64,000 nt of DNA from Tetrapisispora phaffii CBS 4417 (Eukaryota; Ascomycota; Saccharomycetes; Saccharomycetales; Saccharomycetaceae), in assembly GCF_000236905.1 (NCBI RefSeq), contig NC_016520.1, positions 186,001-250,000 of the forward strand, given 5' to 3'. The translations under genes were made by a program, and so were the position numbers. Below the pieces are notes generated by a model that ran no database searches, had not been told where the DNA came from, and worked only from the letters and a program-made list of their open reading frames with translations. Of the stretch, positions 9,274-19,550 are shown piece after piece (positions within the stretch are counted from its first letter, which is position 1; each line of letters opens with the position of its first letter).

Positions 9274-10291
9274 GGAGATCGAGATCACAATGCACAAGCA
9301 ATAACAAGAAACTACAGAGACGTACTTATATATATATATGCAATTATGTATTTTTCGGAAGTGGCGTGAATTAGAAAGTTTAATTGAAACAATTTTCACT
9401 TAGCTTTGTAGATGAGGTCGACAAACAGAATGTTTCGACCTGGTGTGCAATCGAATCATCTGGATCTGAGATATTTACAAACCTGAAGAGGAATATGAAC
9501 GAATCGGATCAAAAGTAATAAAAATCTGCAAAACATATAGAGATGCTCGAAACGGTATATACACAAATAGCATATAACGAATCAGAATATTCACACCATC
9601 CCAGTGTTCCCGCCCTCCCAGTTCTCAGAGTTCCTTAATCCGCCATGGAGCATGTCCTGGAAGTACCATAACGAACTCCATTGACAATTAAACTTTAAGG
9701 TTAAAAGATGGATGGGTGTCAACATCAATAAAATACACAAACATTTACAACTAATCAGATTCTCCTCCAGATACCCTCGAGATATTTTCGAGATTGTTTC
9801 GAGATGTGTTCGAGATGCTGGCAACATTTGTGACCCTTGCTATACTTTGTATCCATGGTACCTCTCTCTGTTATATTAGAAAACCAATTTCATTTCGAAA
9901 AAGTTTTGGATCACGGGGGACAGCAGAGCCGCCGCTGCAGAGCCAACCCTTTTTCCCGCGGACCGGAAATTGGCACCCCACAAACCCCTTAAGTATGGGG
10001 AGAAGTGAGGGGGCGGGGGTGTCAGGCGACTCGGGTTTCCGCGGCCTCTGCGGTCGGTGCCAACGCGAATCGAGGGGCGGGGGCCGATGGCCGAGCCGGT
10101 CAGCTCGGAGTTGTGTCGGCCATGGTTTTAGTGGCACGTGATACTGTCGGTGCCGGTGGCGGTTGCCCCGGGTGACTGGTCGGCGGTGTAAAGGATATGT
10201 ATATGCTTCGGTATTCATTATTTATATATATAAGTGATATAGTGATACAGTGCTATGCTGCTATGCTGGCGCGTCGTTAGGTGGGCGTGGA
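9274..10291. other. 1-kb intergenic region at a synteny break, with a GC-rich island
   Basis: Holds the PIN4 promoter and the TFB2 3' flank. A TA run at about 9330-9342 may be the PIN4 TATA region. About 9900-10190 is abruptly GC-rich, with GGGGCGGGG-like and AGGGG-like boxes, an E-box CACGTG at 10135-10140, and an inverted repeat (GGCCGA 10082-10087 with TCGGCC 10116-10121, enclosing CCGAGC 10091-10096 with GCTCGG 10103-10108). No protein-like frame. It could be a long regulatory region or an unrecognised RNA. Confidence 0.5.
9777..9816. repeat. Four TCGAGAT repeats at 11-bp period
   Basis: TCGAGAT at 9777-9783, 9788-9794, 9799-9805 and 9810-9816, with 4-bp spacers that vary. The period matches one DNA helical turn, so all copies face the same side. 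The first copy reads CTCGAGA, close to the site of the stress repressor Xbp1. It lies about 500 bp upstream of PIN4. Confidence 0.8.
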
Positions 10292-11806
10292 TCACTGTTT
10301 CTTCTTTAGTTTTCTCTTTGCAAAGTCCAGCACTTGCGAATTACCTTCTTTCGAGACAAAGAATTTACGTTTTCTATCGTTCTTCCATAACAGTACGCCG
10401 ATGTCCTTGGCATAGTTGTATAGCATGTTGTATTCTTGGTTGTTGTCGAAGTCCGAGTACAGCGAGCCGTCGTAGCTCAGTATTCTGTCCAATTCCAGTT
10501 GCCATAGCTTGATTTGATCCACTACGGTGGGGGGAAGGATTTGGAGTTGGTCTTTTGTGTTTGGGTCCAGTTCCAGCTTCTTCTTCAACGTCGTCTCTGC
10601 TAATCTACGCATCTGTGGGTGCGCGTGCGATTGCAAGTACGCGATGATCTGGTCCGCCGTCACCCCGTTGGCAAGCGCGTTTCTGATGGACTCACGGGTA
10701 ATTTGGCCGGTGACCATGTTGGAAAACCTCGTGCGCAAGTGCACAAACAAGCTCAAGATCGCAATCTGCAGAGGTGAGTTTGAGTACGAGTACAGTTTGA
10801 AGTTTGTCTCCACCACCAGTGCGCCGACTTCGACGCTTTGGTTCCCCACTAGGTCGTCGGTGTCGGTTCCGAGGTTTTGCGAGTCGTTGTTGTTGGCTTC
10901 CTTCGTCTGCGATAACAGACTGTCGATGGCACCGGAGGCACTCCGCACAGTACTGGAGTCCGAGGTCAGTTGTGTGGCTAAGGTTGTTGGATAAAATACA
11001 GTAGCATTGGAGGTCTTTTGGAAAATTAAACCGTAATCTCTCATGTCTTTCAGCATCTTCTTCTGTGTGTCACTCAATCCTTCAACACTGTACGCTTTCC
11101 CAAACTCTAAAGAACCTAGCATGAATATGAAATTTAGAATATCAACGGGGTTCATATGCAACGCCTCTGCAATTTTTAGGTATTGCAATAGCAACGTCCA
11201 GATTTGCGAGTTGACATCTTGCAGAAGAAATTGGAACCCATCATTCGTGATCTTAAATTCACCGCTACTCTCTAATTCTTCCATCAGTTTACTATGTTTC
11301 AATAGATTTAATACATTATCGGATGGCATCTTGATCAATGGCGTACCCACCATGAAATGCAAAATTGTTTCCCATTTATCTTTAGCGTACTCCAACAGCA
11401 CACTAGAATCTACCAGATCGTCTATCTTGTCAATAATATTACCGAACGAATTGTTCACTTCACCTCCAGTCAATGCATTTCTAAAACTTGTCCTAAAAGT
11501 CGAATTCAAATTGACAAACATCGAACCTTGCTCTTTACCGGGAATCAAGATATGTAATGACTTCATAGACTTAATAGCATCCTGGAATTGCAATTTACCA
11601 TTAGAGTTCACCCACCTGTCCAAATCACGAATCGATATTTCATTGTCATTGAATACCATCGACATAATGAAAAACTTGGCCATATGCGGTAACAGTCTAT
11701 AAATAGACAGACATGCCGCTGGGGATTCGTATAATTTACTTTGTACCTGTTGAGGAAGTTCTTCTAAATAATCGTTAACCGATTTTTTTGAAGTGATAGC
11801 ACTCAT
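10292..11806 (-). CDS. TFB2: TFIIH core subunit Tfb2 (p52)
   Basis: A 504-residue protein, about the same length as S. cerevisiae Tfb2 (513). Tfb2 is part of the TFIIH core, where it anchors and stimulates the Ssl2/XPB ATPase in transcription start and nucleotide-excision repair. The N-terminal winged-helix region (YLEELPQQVQSKLYESP, then LPHMAKFFIMSMVFN), the middle domain (KWETILHFMVGTP) and the C-terminal Tfb5-binding region (RRLAETTLKKKLELDP, ending DFAKRKLKKKQ) are all conserved. The 3' portion (10292 to about 10980) uses many G/C-ending codons while the 5' half is AT-rich, a sharp change inside one gene. Divergent from RET1. It corresponds to YPL122C, next to MEI5 in S. cerevisiae. Confidence 0.95.
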   Translation of the reverse strand: MSAITSKKSVNDYLEELPQQVQSKLYESPAACLSIYRLLPHMAKFFIMSMVFNDNEISIRDLDRWVNSNGKLQFQDAIKSMKSLHILIPGKEQGSMFVNLNSTFRTSFRNALTGGEVNNSFGNIIDKIDDLVDSSVLLEYAKDKWETILHFMVGTPLIKMPSDNVLNLLKHSKLMEELESSGEFKITNDGFQFLLQDVNSQIWTLLLQYLKIAEALHMNPVDILNFIFMLGSLEFGKAYSVEGLSDTQKKMLKDMRDYGLIFQKTSNATVFYPTTLATQLTSDSSTVRSASGAIDSLLSQTKEANNNDSQNLGTDTDDLVGNQSVEVGALVVETNFKLYSYSNSPLQIAILSLFVHLRTRFSNMVTGQITRESIRNALANGVTADQIIAYLQSHAHPQMRRLAETTLKKKLELDPNTKDQLQILPPTVVDQIKLWQLELDRILSYDGSLYSDFDNNQEYNMLYNYAKDIGVLLWKNDRKRKFFVSKEGNSQVLDFAKRKLKKKQ

Positions 11807-12196
11807 TATCCTAATGCTATCTATTTGTGTTTTACTTCCGGTTGATTCGTAGTAAAAATTGACAAGTCAATGAATTCCTTTTTGAACTGCTAAAGCAACA
11901 AACGGTAAAACAACAATTAACAATTCGCTAGCTGCTATAAAAATCTAGTGCCAGTATTACAGTAATTTCAAATAACAGACGATCAATGCTTCTAACACGA
12001 CTTAAATCGCAAAGTCAACTCTATCACGTCTACCTTATACATACTAAAATACATGTGTGTATGTCTTAATCTTCATTAATTTTAATCTGATGCCCATACA
12101 AATTTCACATCACTGAATACGAGGTATAAAAATGACCGCTTGAAATTTTAATGTAAAAAAAATTTGAATGTGTTATTATTGTAACATAGCTAAGAT

Positions 12197-12204
12197 GCGA
12201 TGAG
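12197..12204 (+). promoter_or_regulatory. PAC box upstream of RET1
   Basis: GCGATGAG followed by ATGAAACTTTTTG, 274 bp before the RET1 ATG in the 671-bp TFB2/RET1 divergent promoter. PAC boxes mark Pol I, Pol III and ribosome-biogenesis genes and are bound by Dot6/Tod6. The rest of 11807-12477 is AT-rich with nothing else recognised. Confidence 0.75.
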
Positions 12205-12477
12205 ATGAAACTTTTTGATTTGATTAGTAACTAATTGAAATCTATTCAATTTAATCTAGTTAGTATTGAATTTATATAATGATATAATGATTTAATCTTT
12301 AAAATTTTGCTATTTCCCTTTTTTAATAGTAAACTTTTCTTGCATTTGATTAACAGGATACAGTATACTAAACCAACCTTACCTGATAAGAATAACCTGA
12401 AATATTCAGTTAAAATAAATATTCTATACAATTCGTTGAAAGATAGTGAGATAATTATTTGGTAGTGATCGAAGGTA

Positions 12478-15400
12478 ATGGTTTCTCAAAAACGTTCCCA
12501 CTCTCACGACCATGAGAAGGATGATTCCTTTGATGATTTGTTGAAACCTGTCTATAAAGGTAAGAAATTGACTGATGCCATTGATACTGCTGAGGATAAA
12601 TGGAATTTATTACCAGCTTTCTTGAAAGTTAAAGGTTTGGTTAAGCAACATTTAGATTCCTTTAATTACTTTGTTGATAAGGATTTGAAGAAAATCATTG
12701 AAGCAAATCAAGTCATTTTAAGTGATGTCGATCCAGAATTCTATTTAAAGTATGTTGATATTAGAATCGGTGAAAAATCAACTGGTTCTAAAGAGAAATT
12801 AGTTCCTCCACATGAATGTAGATTGAGAGATATGACTTACTCGGCTCCAATATACGTTGACATCGAGTACACAAGAGGAAGAAATATAATTATGCATAAG
12901 GATGTCGAAATTGGTAGAATGCCAATAATGTTAAGATCTAATAAGTGTATATTAAATGGTGCTGATCAAAAAGTCATGGCAAAATTAAATGAGTGTCCCT
13001 TAGATCCAGGTGGATACTTCATTGTCAACGGTACAGAAAAAGTAATTTTAGTTCAAGAACAATTATCAAAGAATCGTATTATTGTAGAAGCAGATGAAAA
13101 GAAGTCCATTGTCCAAGCTTCTGTCACTTCATCGACTCACGAAAGAAAATCTAAAACTTATGTCGTTACTAAGAACGGTAAGATTTACTTGAAGCACAAT
13201 TCTATTGCCGAAGAAGTCCCAATTGCTATTATTTTGAAAGCATGTGGTATTGTCTCCGACTTAGAAATTATGCAATTGGTGTGTGGTAACGATAGCAGTT
13301 ATCAAGATATCTTTGCAATTAACTTGGAAGAAGCTGTTAAATTAAACATAAGTACTCAACAGCAAGCGCTGGAGTACATAGGTTCCAAGGTGAAAACTAT
13401 TAGAAGACAAAAACTATCGATACTACAAGAAGGTATTGAAGCTATAGCGACCACTGTGATTGCACATTTAACAGTAGAAGCTTTAGATTTTAGAGAAAAA
13501 GCACTATACATTGCAATGATGACGCGTAGAGTAGTAATGGCTATTGAGAATCCTAAAATGGTAGATGATAGAGATTATGTCGGTAATAAACGTTTAGAAT
13601 TGGCAGGACAATTGATTTCTTTGTTATTTGAAGATTTATTCAAGAAATTCAATAGTGATTTCAAGGCAAGTATTGATAAAGTATTAAAAAAACCAAATAG
13701 AGCTATGGAATATGATGCTTTGTTATCGATTAATGTTCATTCAAATAATATAACCAGCGGTTTGAATAGAGCCATTTCAACTGGTAACTGGTCTCTAAAA
13801 AGATTTAAGATGGAAAGAGCTGGTGTCACTCATGTCTTATCTCGTCTATCTTATATTTCAGCTTTAGGTATGATGACAAGAATTTCATCTCAATTCGAAA
13901 AGTCAAGAAAGGTTTCCGGCCCAAGAGCGCTACAACCTTCCCAATTTGGTATGTTATGTACAGCTGATACTCCTGAAGGTGAAGCTTGTGGTTTGGTTAA
14001 GAACTTAGCCTTGATGACCCATATCACCACAGATGATGAAGAAGACCCAATTAAAAAATTATGTTATATGCTGGGTGTTGAAGATATTACACTTATTGAT
14101 AGTGCTAGCTTACATTTAAATTATGGTGTTCATCTAAATGGTACATTAATAGGTACAACTAGATTTCCTCTAAACTTTGTGTCCCAGTTTAGACAATTAA
14201 GAAGAACTGGTAGAGTTTCTGAATTTGTTTCCATTTACACAAATTCTCATCAACAGGCTGTTCACATTGCTACTGATGGTGGTAGAATTTGTAGACCATT
14301 GATCATTGTTAGTAATGGTAAATCACATGTTAAAGCAGAACACTTAAAGGAATTATTGGAAGGTAAATTAGATTTTGATGATTTCTTAAAACTGGGTTTA
14401 GTAGAATACTTAGATGTTAACGAAGAAAACGACTGCTTTATTGCGTTGTATGAAAAGGATTTATCAAATCGTAGTACCCATTTAGAAATTGAACCATTCA
14501 CTGTTTTGGGTGCAGTTGCAGGTTTAATTCCATATCCACACCATAATCAATCTCCACGTAACACATATCAATGTGCGATGGGTAAACAAGCAATTGGTGC
14601 TATCGGTTATAACCAATTTAAGAGAATTGATACATTATTGTATTTAATGATTTATCCACAGCAACCTATGGTGAAAACTAAGACCATTGAGCTAATTGAT
14701 TACGACAAATTACCTGCAGGTCAAAATGCAACTGTTGCTGTTATGTCATATTCTGGTTACGATATTGAGGATGCTTTGGTATTGAATAAAGCTTCGATTG
14801 ATAGAGGTTTTGGTCGTTGTGAAACCAGAAGAAAAACTACAACTGTTTTAAAAAGATATCCAAATCATACACAAGATATCATAGGTGGTATGCGTGTTGA
14901 TGAAAACAACAATCCAATTTGGCAACATGAAGCGCTAGGACCAGATGGTTTGGGTGAAGTAGGTGTTAAGGTTAACAGTGGTCAAATTTATATTAATAAG
15001 TCAGTTCCTACAAATGCATCTGATAGTGTGTTAACAAGTACACAATCACAATATAAAGAAACTCCAGTTGTATATAGATCCCCCGTACCTTCACATATTG
15101 ATCAGGTTATGATGTCAGTTTCTGAAAATGATCAAGCCTTGATTAAGGTACTATTGAGACAAAATAGAAGACCTGAATTAGGTGATAAATTTTCATCTAG
15201 ACATGGTCAAAAGGGTGTCTGTGGTATTATCGTTAACCATGAAGATATGCCATTTAATGATGAAGGTATCTCTCCTGATATTATCATGAACCCGCATGGT
15301 TTCCCATCCCGTATGACAGTCGGTAAGATGATAGAATTAGTTTCTGGTAAAGCAGGTGTTTTAAATGGTAGTTTAGAATATGGTACCTGTTTTGGTGGTT

Positions 15401-15906
15401 CGAAGCTTGAAGATATGTCTCAAATATTAGTTGAGAATGGTTACAACTATTCCGGTAAAGATATGTTGTATTCGGGTGTTACAGGTGAATGTTTACAAGC
15501 TTATATTTTCTTTGGTCCAATTTATTACCAAAAATTAAAACATATGGTATTGGATAAAATGCATGCAAGAGCCAGAGGTCCAAGAGCTGTATTAACTCGT
15601 CAACCAACTGAAGGTAGATCTAGAGATGGTGGTTTAAGATTAGGTGAAATGGAAAGAGATTGTGTTATCGCTTATGGTGCCTCTCAACTATTATTAGAAA
15701 GATTAATGATAAGTTCAGATGCTTTTGAGGTTGATGTATGTCATAAATGTGGCTTAATGGGTTACAGTGGTTGGTGTACTACATGTAAGAGTGCAGAATT
15801 CATTGTTAAGATGACAATTCCGTACGCTGCTAAATTATTATTCCAAGAATTATTGGCCATGAACATTGCTCCTAGACTAAGATTAGAAGATCTCTTTAAG
15901 GAATAA
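12478..15906 (+). CDS. RET1: RNA polymerase III second-largest subunit (C128)
   Basis: A 1142-residue protein, near-identical in layout to S. cerevisiae Ret1 (1149). With the largest subunit it forms the Pol III active centre that makes tRNA, 5S rRNA and other small RNAs. It opens with a short charged leader and the conserved [16 protein letters not shown]. Beta-subunit landmarks follow: [33 protein letters not shown] (about 757), [26 protein letters not shown], and near the end [21 protein letters not shown]-terminal zinc site [16 protein letters not shown] sits at about 1087-1106. Codon use is strongly A/T-ending. Corresponds to YOR207C. The upstream PAC box fits co-regulation with the Pol I/III regulon. 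Confidence 0.98.
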   Translation: MVSQKRSHSHDHEKDDSFDDLLKPVYKGKKLTDAIDTAEDKWNLLPAFLKVKGLVKQHLDSFNYFVDKDLKKIIEANQVILSDVDPEFYLKYVDIRIGEKSTGSKEKLVPPHECRLRDMTYSAPIYVDIEYTRGRNIIMHKDVEIGRMPIMLRSNKCILNGADQKVMAKLNECPLDPGGYFIVNGTEKVILVQEQLSKNRIIVEADEKKSIVQASVTSSTHERKSKTYVVTKNGKIYLKHNSIAEEVPIAIILKACGIVSDLEIMQLVCGNDSSYQDIFAINLEEAVKLNISTQQQALEYIGSKVKTIRRQKLSILQEGIEAIATTVIAHLTVEALDFREKALYIAMMTRRVVMAIENPKMVDDRDYVGNKRLELAGQLISLLFEDLFKKFNSDFKASIDKVLKKPNRAMEYDALLSINVHSNNITSGLNRAISTGNWSLKRFKMERAGVTHVLSRLSYISALGMMTRISSQFEKSRKVSGPRALQPSQFGMLCTADTPEGEACGLVKNLALMTHITTDDEEDPIKKLCYMLGVEDITLIDSASLHLNYGVHLNGTLIGTTRFPLNFVSQFRQLRRTGRVSEFVSIYTNSHQQAVHIATDGGRICRPLIIVSNGKSHVKAEHLKELLEGKLDFDDFLKLGLVEYLDVNEENDCFIALYEKDLSNRSTHLEIEPFTVLGAVAGLIPYPHHNQSPRNTYQCAMGKQAIGAIGYNQFKRIDTLLYLMIYPQQPMVKTKTIELIDYDKLPAGQNATVAVMSYSGYDIEDALVLNKASIDRGFGRCETRRKTTTVLKRYPNHTQDIIGGMRVDENNNPIWQHEALGPDGLGEVGVKVNSGQIYINKSVPTNASDSVLTSTQSQYKETPVVYRSPVPSHIDQVMMSVSENDQALIKVLLRQNRRPELGDKFSSRHGQKGVCGIIVNHEDMPFNDEGISPDIIMNPHGFPSRMTVGKMIELVSGKAGVLNGSLEYGTCFGGSKLEDMSQILVENGYNYSGKDMLYSGVTGECLQAYIFFGPIYYQKLKHMVLDKMHARARGPRAVLTRQPTEGRSRDGGLRLGEMERDCVIAYGASQLLLERLMISSDAFEVDVCHKCGLMGYSGWCTTCKSAEFIVKMTIPYAAKLLFQELLAMNIAPRLRLEDLFKE

Positions 15907-16041
15907 TTTACAAATCGATTCATATTTTTATTTTACTTACATAGCATTTCCCATAAAATATAATAAATATCATAAATAATTATTTTATTACATTCATAGA
16001 AGAATATTTCAGTATTTATTCTAAGTTAAAATGCTGTTCGT

Positions 16042-16722
16042 TTAGTTTTCATTTGAAGATTGGAAAACCAGGGAAAAGTCGACCTTTAATCTTTTACATA
16101 ATTCTTCCATAGTAAATGATTCGTTTGAAATTGAATCTAATTTAGAATCGAGTTCAGAGAATTTTTTCTCTTTCCAACTGTTGACCTTCTCCTTTTCATG
16201 TTCAAATTTTTTAGCATATTCTGATTTAACATCTTCCGGTAACATCTGGAATTCTTCAGTTTCTATCATATTCTCATATTCCCCATCCAAATCATTCTCT
16301 AATTGGTATTCAATCTGTCTCTTCTCGGCTTCTAATTCTTTTTTCCTCAACTCCATATAACCGCCAACTCTGTCAATCTTTAAAAGTGTCGAATTCATCA
16401 TATAAGACAAACCTTTCTGAGAAATATCTCTCCACTTATCGATCAAATCAAAAGTCTTTTTCTCTTCATCATATTTATCAACTATCTTTATTGCCTGTTT
16501 CAATGATGTTATATCTTTTTGCCGTCTTAAAGAGTTATTAGTAATTTCATTATACTCTAACCTTTTCTCCAGAATATTTGATGTATTCTTAGTGTTTGGT
16601 TTGCAAACTTTGGTTTTTGACAGTTTACAGGAATCTTCATGGGAAATAACCTGTGAGCACTTATCTTTCAAATTATTCTGATCCTTTATTGGGGAAGTGT
16701 TCACTAACGTGGTTTCATCCAT
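16042..16722 (-). CDS. MEI5: Meiotic recombination protein Mei5 (Sfr1 family)
   Basis: A 226-residue protein, close to S. cerevisiae Mei5 (222). Mei5 pairs with Sae3 to load the meiotic recombinase Dmc1 on single-stranded DNA. The N-terminal 90 residues are polar and variable. The conserved part begins near residue 95: DKWRDISQKG, then KIDRVGGYMELRKKELEAEK, the charged coiled coil, and FTMEELCKRLKVDFSLVFQ at the end. This pattern is shared with fission-yeast Sfr1. It sits between RET1 and NOC2, from the opposite ancestral track (YPL121C, beside TFB2 in S. cerevisiae). A URS1-like site about 167 bp upstream supports meiosis-specific control. Confidence 0.82.
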   Translation of the reverse strand: MDETTLVNTSPIKDQNNLKDKCSQVISHEDSCKLSKTKVCKPNTKNTSNILEKRLEYNEITNNSLRRQKDITSLKQAIKIVDKYDEEKKTFDLIDKWRDISQKGLSYMMNSTLLKIDRVGGYMELRKKELEAEKRQIEYQLENDLDGEYENMIETEEFQMLPEDVKSEYAKKFEHEKEKVNSWKEKKFSELDSKLDSISNESFTMEELCKRLKVDFSLVFQSSNEN

Positions 16723-16888
16723 TTTTCTTGATTATAATGCAAATATACAGTATATGCTTCAATGTTCTTTCCTATATATATATATAGATAGATAGATATG
16801 TGGAAGTATATATTTCTTGATGTACATTTAAAATCTTACACATTAATAAGGTTTATTTATAATAGTATGTCAAAAGGTTTATATATTT

Positions 16889-16898
16889 TAGCCGCCTA
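16889..16898 (+). promoter_or_regulatory. URS1-like Ume6 site upstream of MEI5
   Basis: TAGCCGCCTA matches the meiotic URS1 core TAGCCGCCGA at 9 of 10 bases. It lies about 167 bp upstream of the MEI5 ATG, in the 288-bp gap before the NOC2 3' end. Confidence 0.65.
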
Positions 16899-17010
16899 TA
16901 TTTTTTTCCGCCCTTTAAATATAAAATTTAAAATCTCAAAGAGACGTGTTGATGTTTTATTAATTTAAGATTTTATTAAAAGTTTGTTATTTCATAACTA
17001 TATAAATGAA

Positions 17011-19083
17011 TTAATCAGAACTTGATGTTCCTTCTTCAGATAAATCCTCAAATTCCTCTTCACCTGATGCTTCAAGTTCTAGGTCATCATCTACTTCACT
17101 GTTCTCTTTTAGATAATCGATTGCACTTTCGAACTCTTTATCAAATTTATATGAAAGTTGGGATTTGATATAAGAACCTAATGGTGTCTTCTCAACCGGT
17201 GTTTCACTTAAGAATTTTAAGACATTATTTGTATTTTGTGGGTTGTAATTAACCGTGGATCTGGCTTGATCGATAAAATCAATTTGTTGACGGATTCTTT
17301 CTATCAAATTAGATGCACCTGTTTCATATTGGTTATCTTCTGTTTTTTTTTTGAATTGTTCTAGAGCAACTATAATAGGTGTAGCTAATTCTGGGAATGC
17401 TATTTGTTTACAGAAAGGAAGTAAATATTCTAAAGTAATCTCTATACTTACTTTCCAAACAGAAAATTGATAAGATTTTGTGTTGATATCTTCTATTGGG
17501 CACTTTAAGTTGTGTTTGAAATCAAATGCTTCATTATCTGATGAAGCCCTGACTTGCTTAAAAAATAAATTTGAAAACAATACTTCATTTATGATTGGAT
17601 ATACAGGTATTAAAGCTCCGGATGATTCAATGATCTCTATTAATGTTCTTACAATATGGAATCTAAGAGGATAGAATTGAGGAGTCGGAATCAATCTTGT
17701 AGTTCCTAACATTGTTTGAACTAATGGTGCTAATAATTCTTTGATTGGACTATCCTTTTTTGAATCCTCAGAATTGTAGGAAGCTATTACCACACTGGAC
17801 CAAAAATCTAATGACATTATAAATTGCCAATTATAAACACTCTTGTAGTTGTTGGCCTGTTCTTCCATGGAAAGTTCTTTATTTGAACTCATAGAATTTT
17901 TTAGATGCAATGCTAATTGTTTGATGTAATCAAAACCAATAGTATAACTGATTGTCTCGTCAACCAAAAATAAGTCTGTTGTGGATTTCATTTGAGCCAA
18001 AATTCTAGATAAACTGTCTTCATTTATTTTACGACAATTTGAAACAAATGATGAGTAAATAGTCTTCATAACACTCTGTAAAAGTAAAGATCTAAATTCA
18101 GTAGAAAAATCTATTAAATAATTAGCAATCAAAATGATTGTGTACTCATCATCTGAATTTCCCCATATTTCGACCATTTGTTTTATAAGTTTCTTGGAAC
18201 TTTTCTTATCTCCCACAACGTAAGGTAATAGGTCGTTAATGGAAGTTAGAACCACATCAAGAGTATCTGAATCATTCAACGAAGACATTAGGTGTATTAA
18301 AGATATAATATGCACTTGGATATGTTTCGATAATGTTTCAACATTAGAACCAGTTGCTAAAGTTCTGACACCTTTTTTCAATTTGTATGCAACTAAACTT
18401 GTAATTGCTTTTGGCAAGTCCTCCAAACCTAATCTGACAATCGACTGCATAACATCATCTGAATCGATATGAAATGGATTGTTAAGTAATCTTTCTGGGG
18501 CATTTTCATACTCGACAGTATATTGGAAAGCATCAATTGTATTCTTAATAACTTTTAAATTTGGTTTATTAGTTAATTTTTCTTCCCATGTTTCGACAAC
18601 AGATTCAGTTAATATACTTTTAGTTATAGAAGAGTTAGATTTCTTAATTGGCTCTTTTTCATTAATCGTTGGAACATCAGCATGAAATATTTCTTCTGTT
18701 TCATTTTGTAAATATTTTTGAACTTCTTCATCTTCGCCTAACATATCGATATCATTGGCATCAGATTCGGATTCGGATTCTGAGGCTGAGTTATTCCTTC
18801 TTTGATCAACGTTTTTAACTTTTTTACTAGTTTTTGGTAATTCAAAACCTTTGTCAAAATATTGTTCAATCTGCATGTCATTGAAAACTTCATTGTTGGC
18901 AGATTTCTTCATTTTTTGTTCTTCCTTCGTACCAGCAGCATTTTTTTTCTCCTCATCAGTTTTATTACCTCTACGACTTTGGATCCTCTTCTGTAGCTGT
19001 TTATCTTTACGTCTCTTATCAATAGCATCTTTTAAATGCTTCGATTGAAACTTCTTGGTAGCCTTAGACACTTTTTTCCCCAT
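17011..19083 (-). CDS. NOC2: Ribosome-biogenesis factor Noc2
   Basis: A 690-residue protein (S. cerevisiae 710). Noc2 forms nucleolar Noc1-Noc2 and nucleoplasmic Noc2-Noc3 complexes that accompany pre-60S particles toward export. It begins with the lysine-rich MGKKVSKATKKFQSKHLKDA and RRGNKTDEEK, typical of the family, followed by an acidic region (ASESESESDAND). Residues from about 160 form the helical-repeat Noc2 core, including KCPIEDINTKSYQFSVWKVS and IEITLEYLLPFCKQIAFPEL. The C-terminus is highly acidic (DDDLELEASGEEEFEDLSEE). The promoter holds PAC and RRPE elements. Corresponds to YOR206W, adjacent to RET1 and GEP3 in S. cerevisiae. Confidence 0.93.
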   Translation of the reverse strand: MGKKVSKATKKFQSKHLKDAIDKRRKDKQLQKRIQSRRGNKTDEEKKNAAGTKEEQKMKKSANNEVFNDMQIEQYFDKGFELPKTSKKVKNVDQRRNNSASESESESDANDIDMLGEDEEVQKYLQNETEEIFHADVPTINEKEPIKKSNSSITKSILTESVVETWEEKLTNKPNLKVIKNTIDAFQYTVEYENAPERLLNNPFHIDSDDVMQSIVRLGLEDLPKAITSLVAYKLKKGVRTLATGSNVETLSKHIQVHIISLIHLMSSLNDSDTLDVVLTSINDLLPYVVGDKKSSKKLIKQMVEIWGNSDDEYTIILIANYLIDFSTEFRSLLLQSVMKTIYSSFVSNCRKINEDSLSRILAQMKSTTDLFLVDETISYTIGFDYIKQLALHLKNSMSSNKELSMEEQANNYKSVYNWQFIMSLDFWSSVVIASYNSEDSKKDSPIKELLAPLVQTMLGTTRLIPTPQFYPLRFHIVRTLIEIIESSGALIPVYPIINEVLFSNLFFKQVRASSDNEAFDFKHNLKCPIEDINTKSYQFSVWKVSIEITLEYLLPFCKQIAFPELATPIIVALEQFKKKTEDNQYETGASNLIERIRQQIDFIDQARSTVNYNPQNTNNVLKFLSETPVEKTPLGSYIKSQLSYKFDKEFESAIDYLKENSEVDDDLELEASGEEEFEDLSEEGTSSSD

Positions 19084-19212
19084 TTATTGCCAATTCAAAT
19101 GAACTATTACAATTTCTTAACGTGATCCTACAAATAATTCACCAAAATCCCAATGGCATTTTAGGAATGGGAATCCAACAACAATAAAATGACTTTATAA
19201 AATAATAATAAT

Positions 19213-19332
19213 CATCTCATCTGTTTTTATATAGTGGCTATCTCATCTCATCTCACCTCATCTCATCTCATCGCTTACTGAAAAATTTCACTTTTGTCGT
19301 GTCTGACGATAATTGAAAAACTGAGATGAGAT
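19213..19332. promoter_or_regulatory. PAC/RRPE cluster with CTCAT pentamer array (NOC2/GEP3 promoter)
   Basis: CTCATCGC (PAC, reverse) at 19267-19274 ends an array of TCTCA-type pentamers from about 19250. TGAAAAATTT (RRPE) follows at 19279-19288. Further partial units lie at 19213-19222 (CATCTCATCT) and, inverted, at 19323-19332 (GAGATGAGAT). PAC and RRPE side by side are the hallmark of ribosome-biogenesis promoters, here serving NOC2. Confidence 0.85.
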
Positions 19333-19550
19333 AGATCTATAAGGAACTGTTGACTATGCATGATGAGTGCACTATTTATAGATAACATAAACTGAATGGG
19401 TAGTTTAATAAGAAAGTTATATTATATAATAATAGTACTTGGTTATTGTTAATCATCAGCTACATAATTTATAAGGGTGAGAGGATCAGTTTAGCTTCTA
19501 ATCTTATTATTACAATTAGCGAAGAGATTATATTTTTTGTTTATTCGATT

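Noticed and set aside
9340..9375. TTCCGAA on the reverse strand, as in the centromere CDEIII core
   Set aside because: Flanks do not fit CDEIII and there is no CDEI with an 80-90 bp AT-rich spacer.
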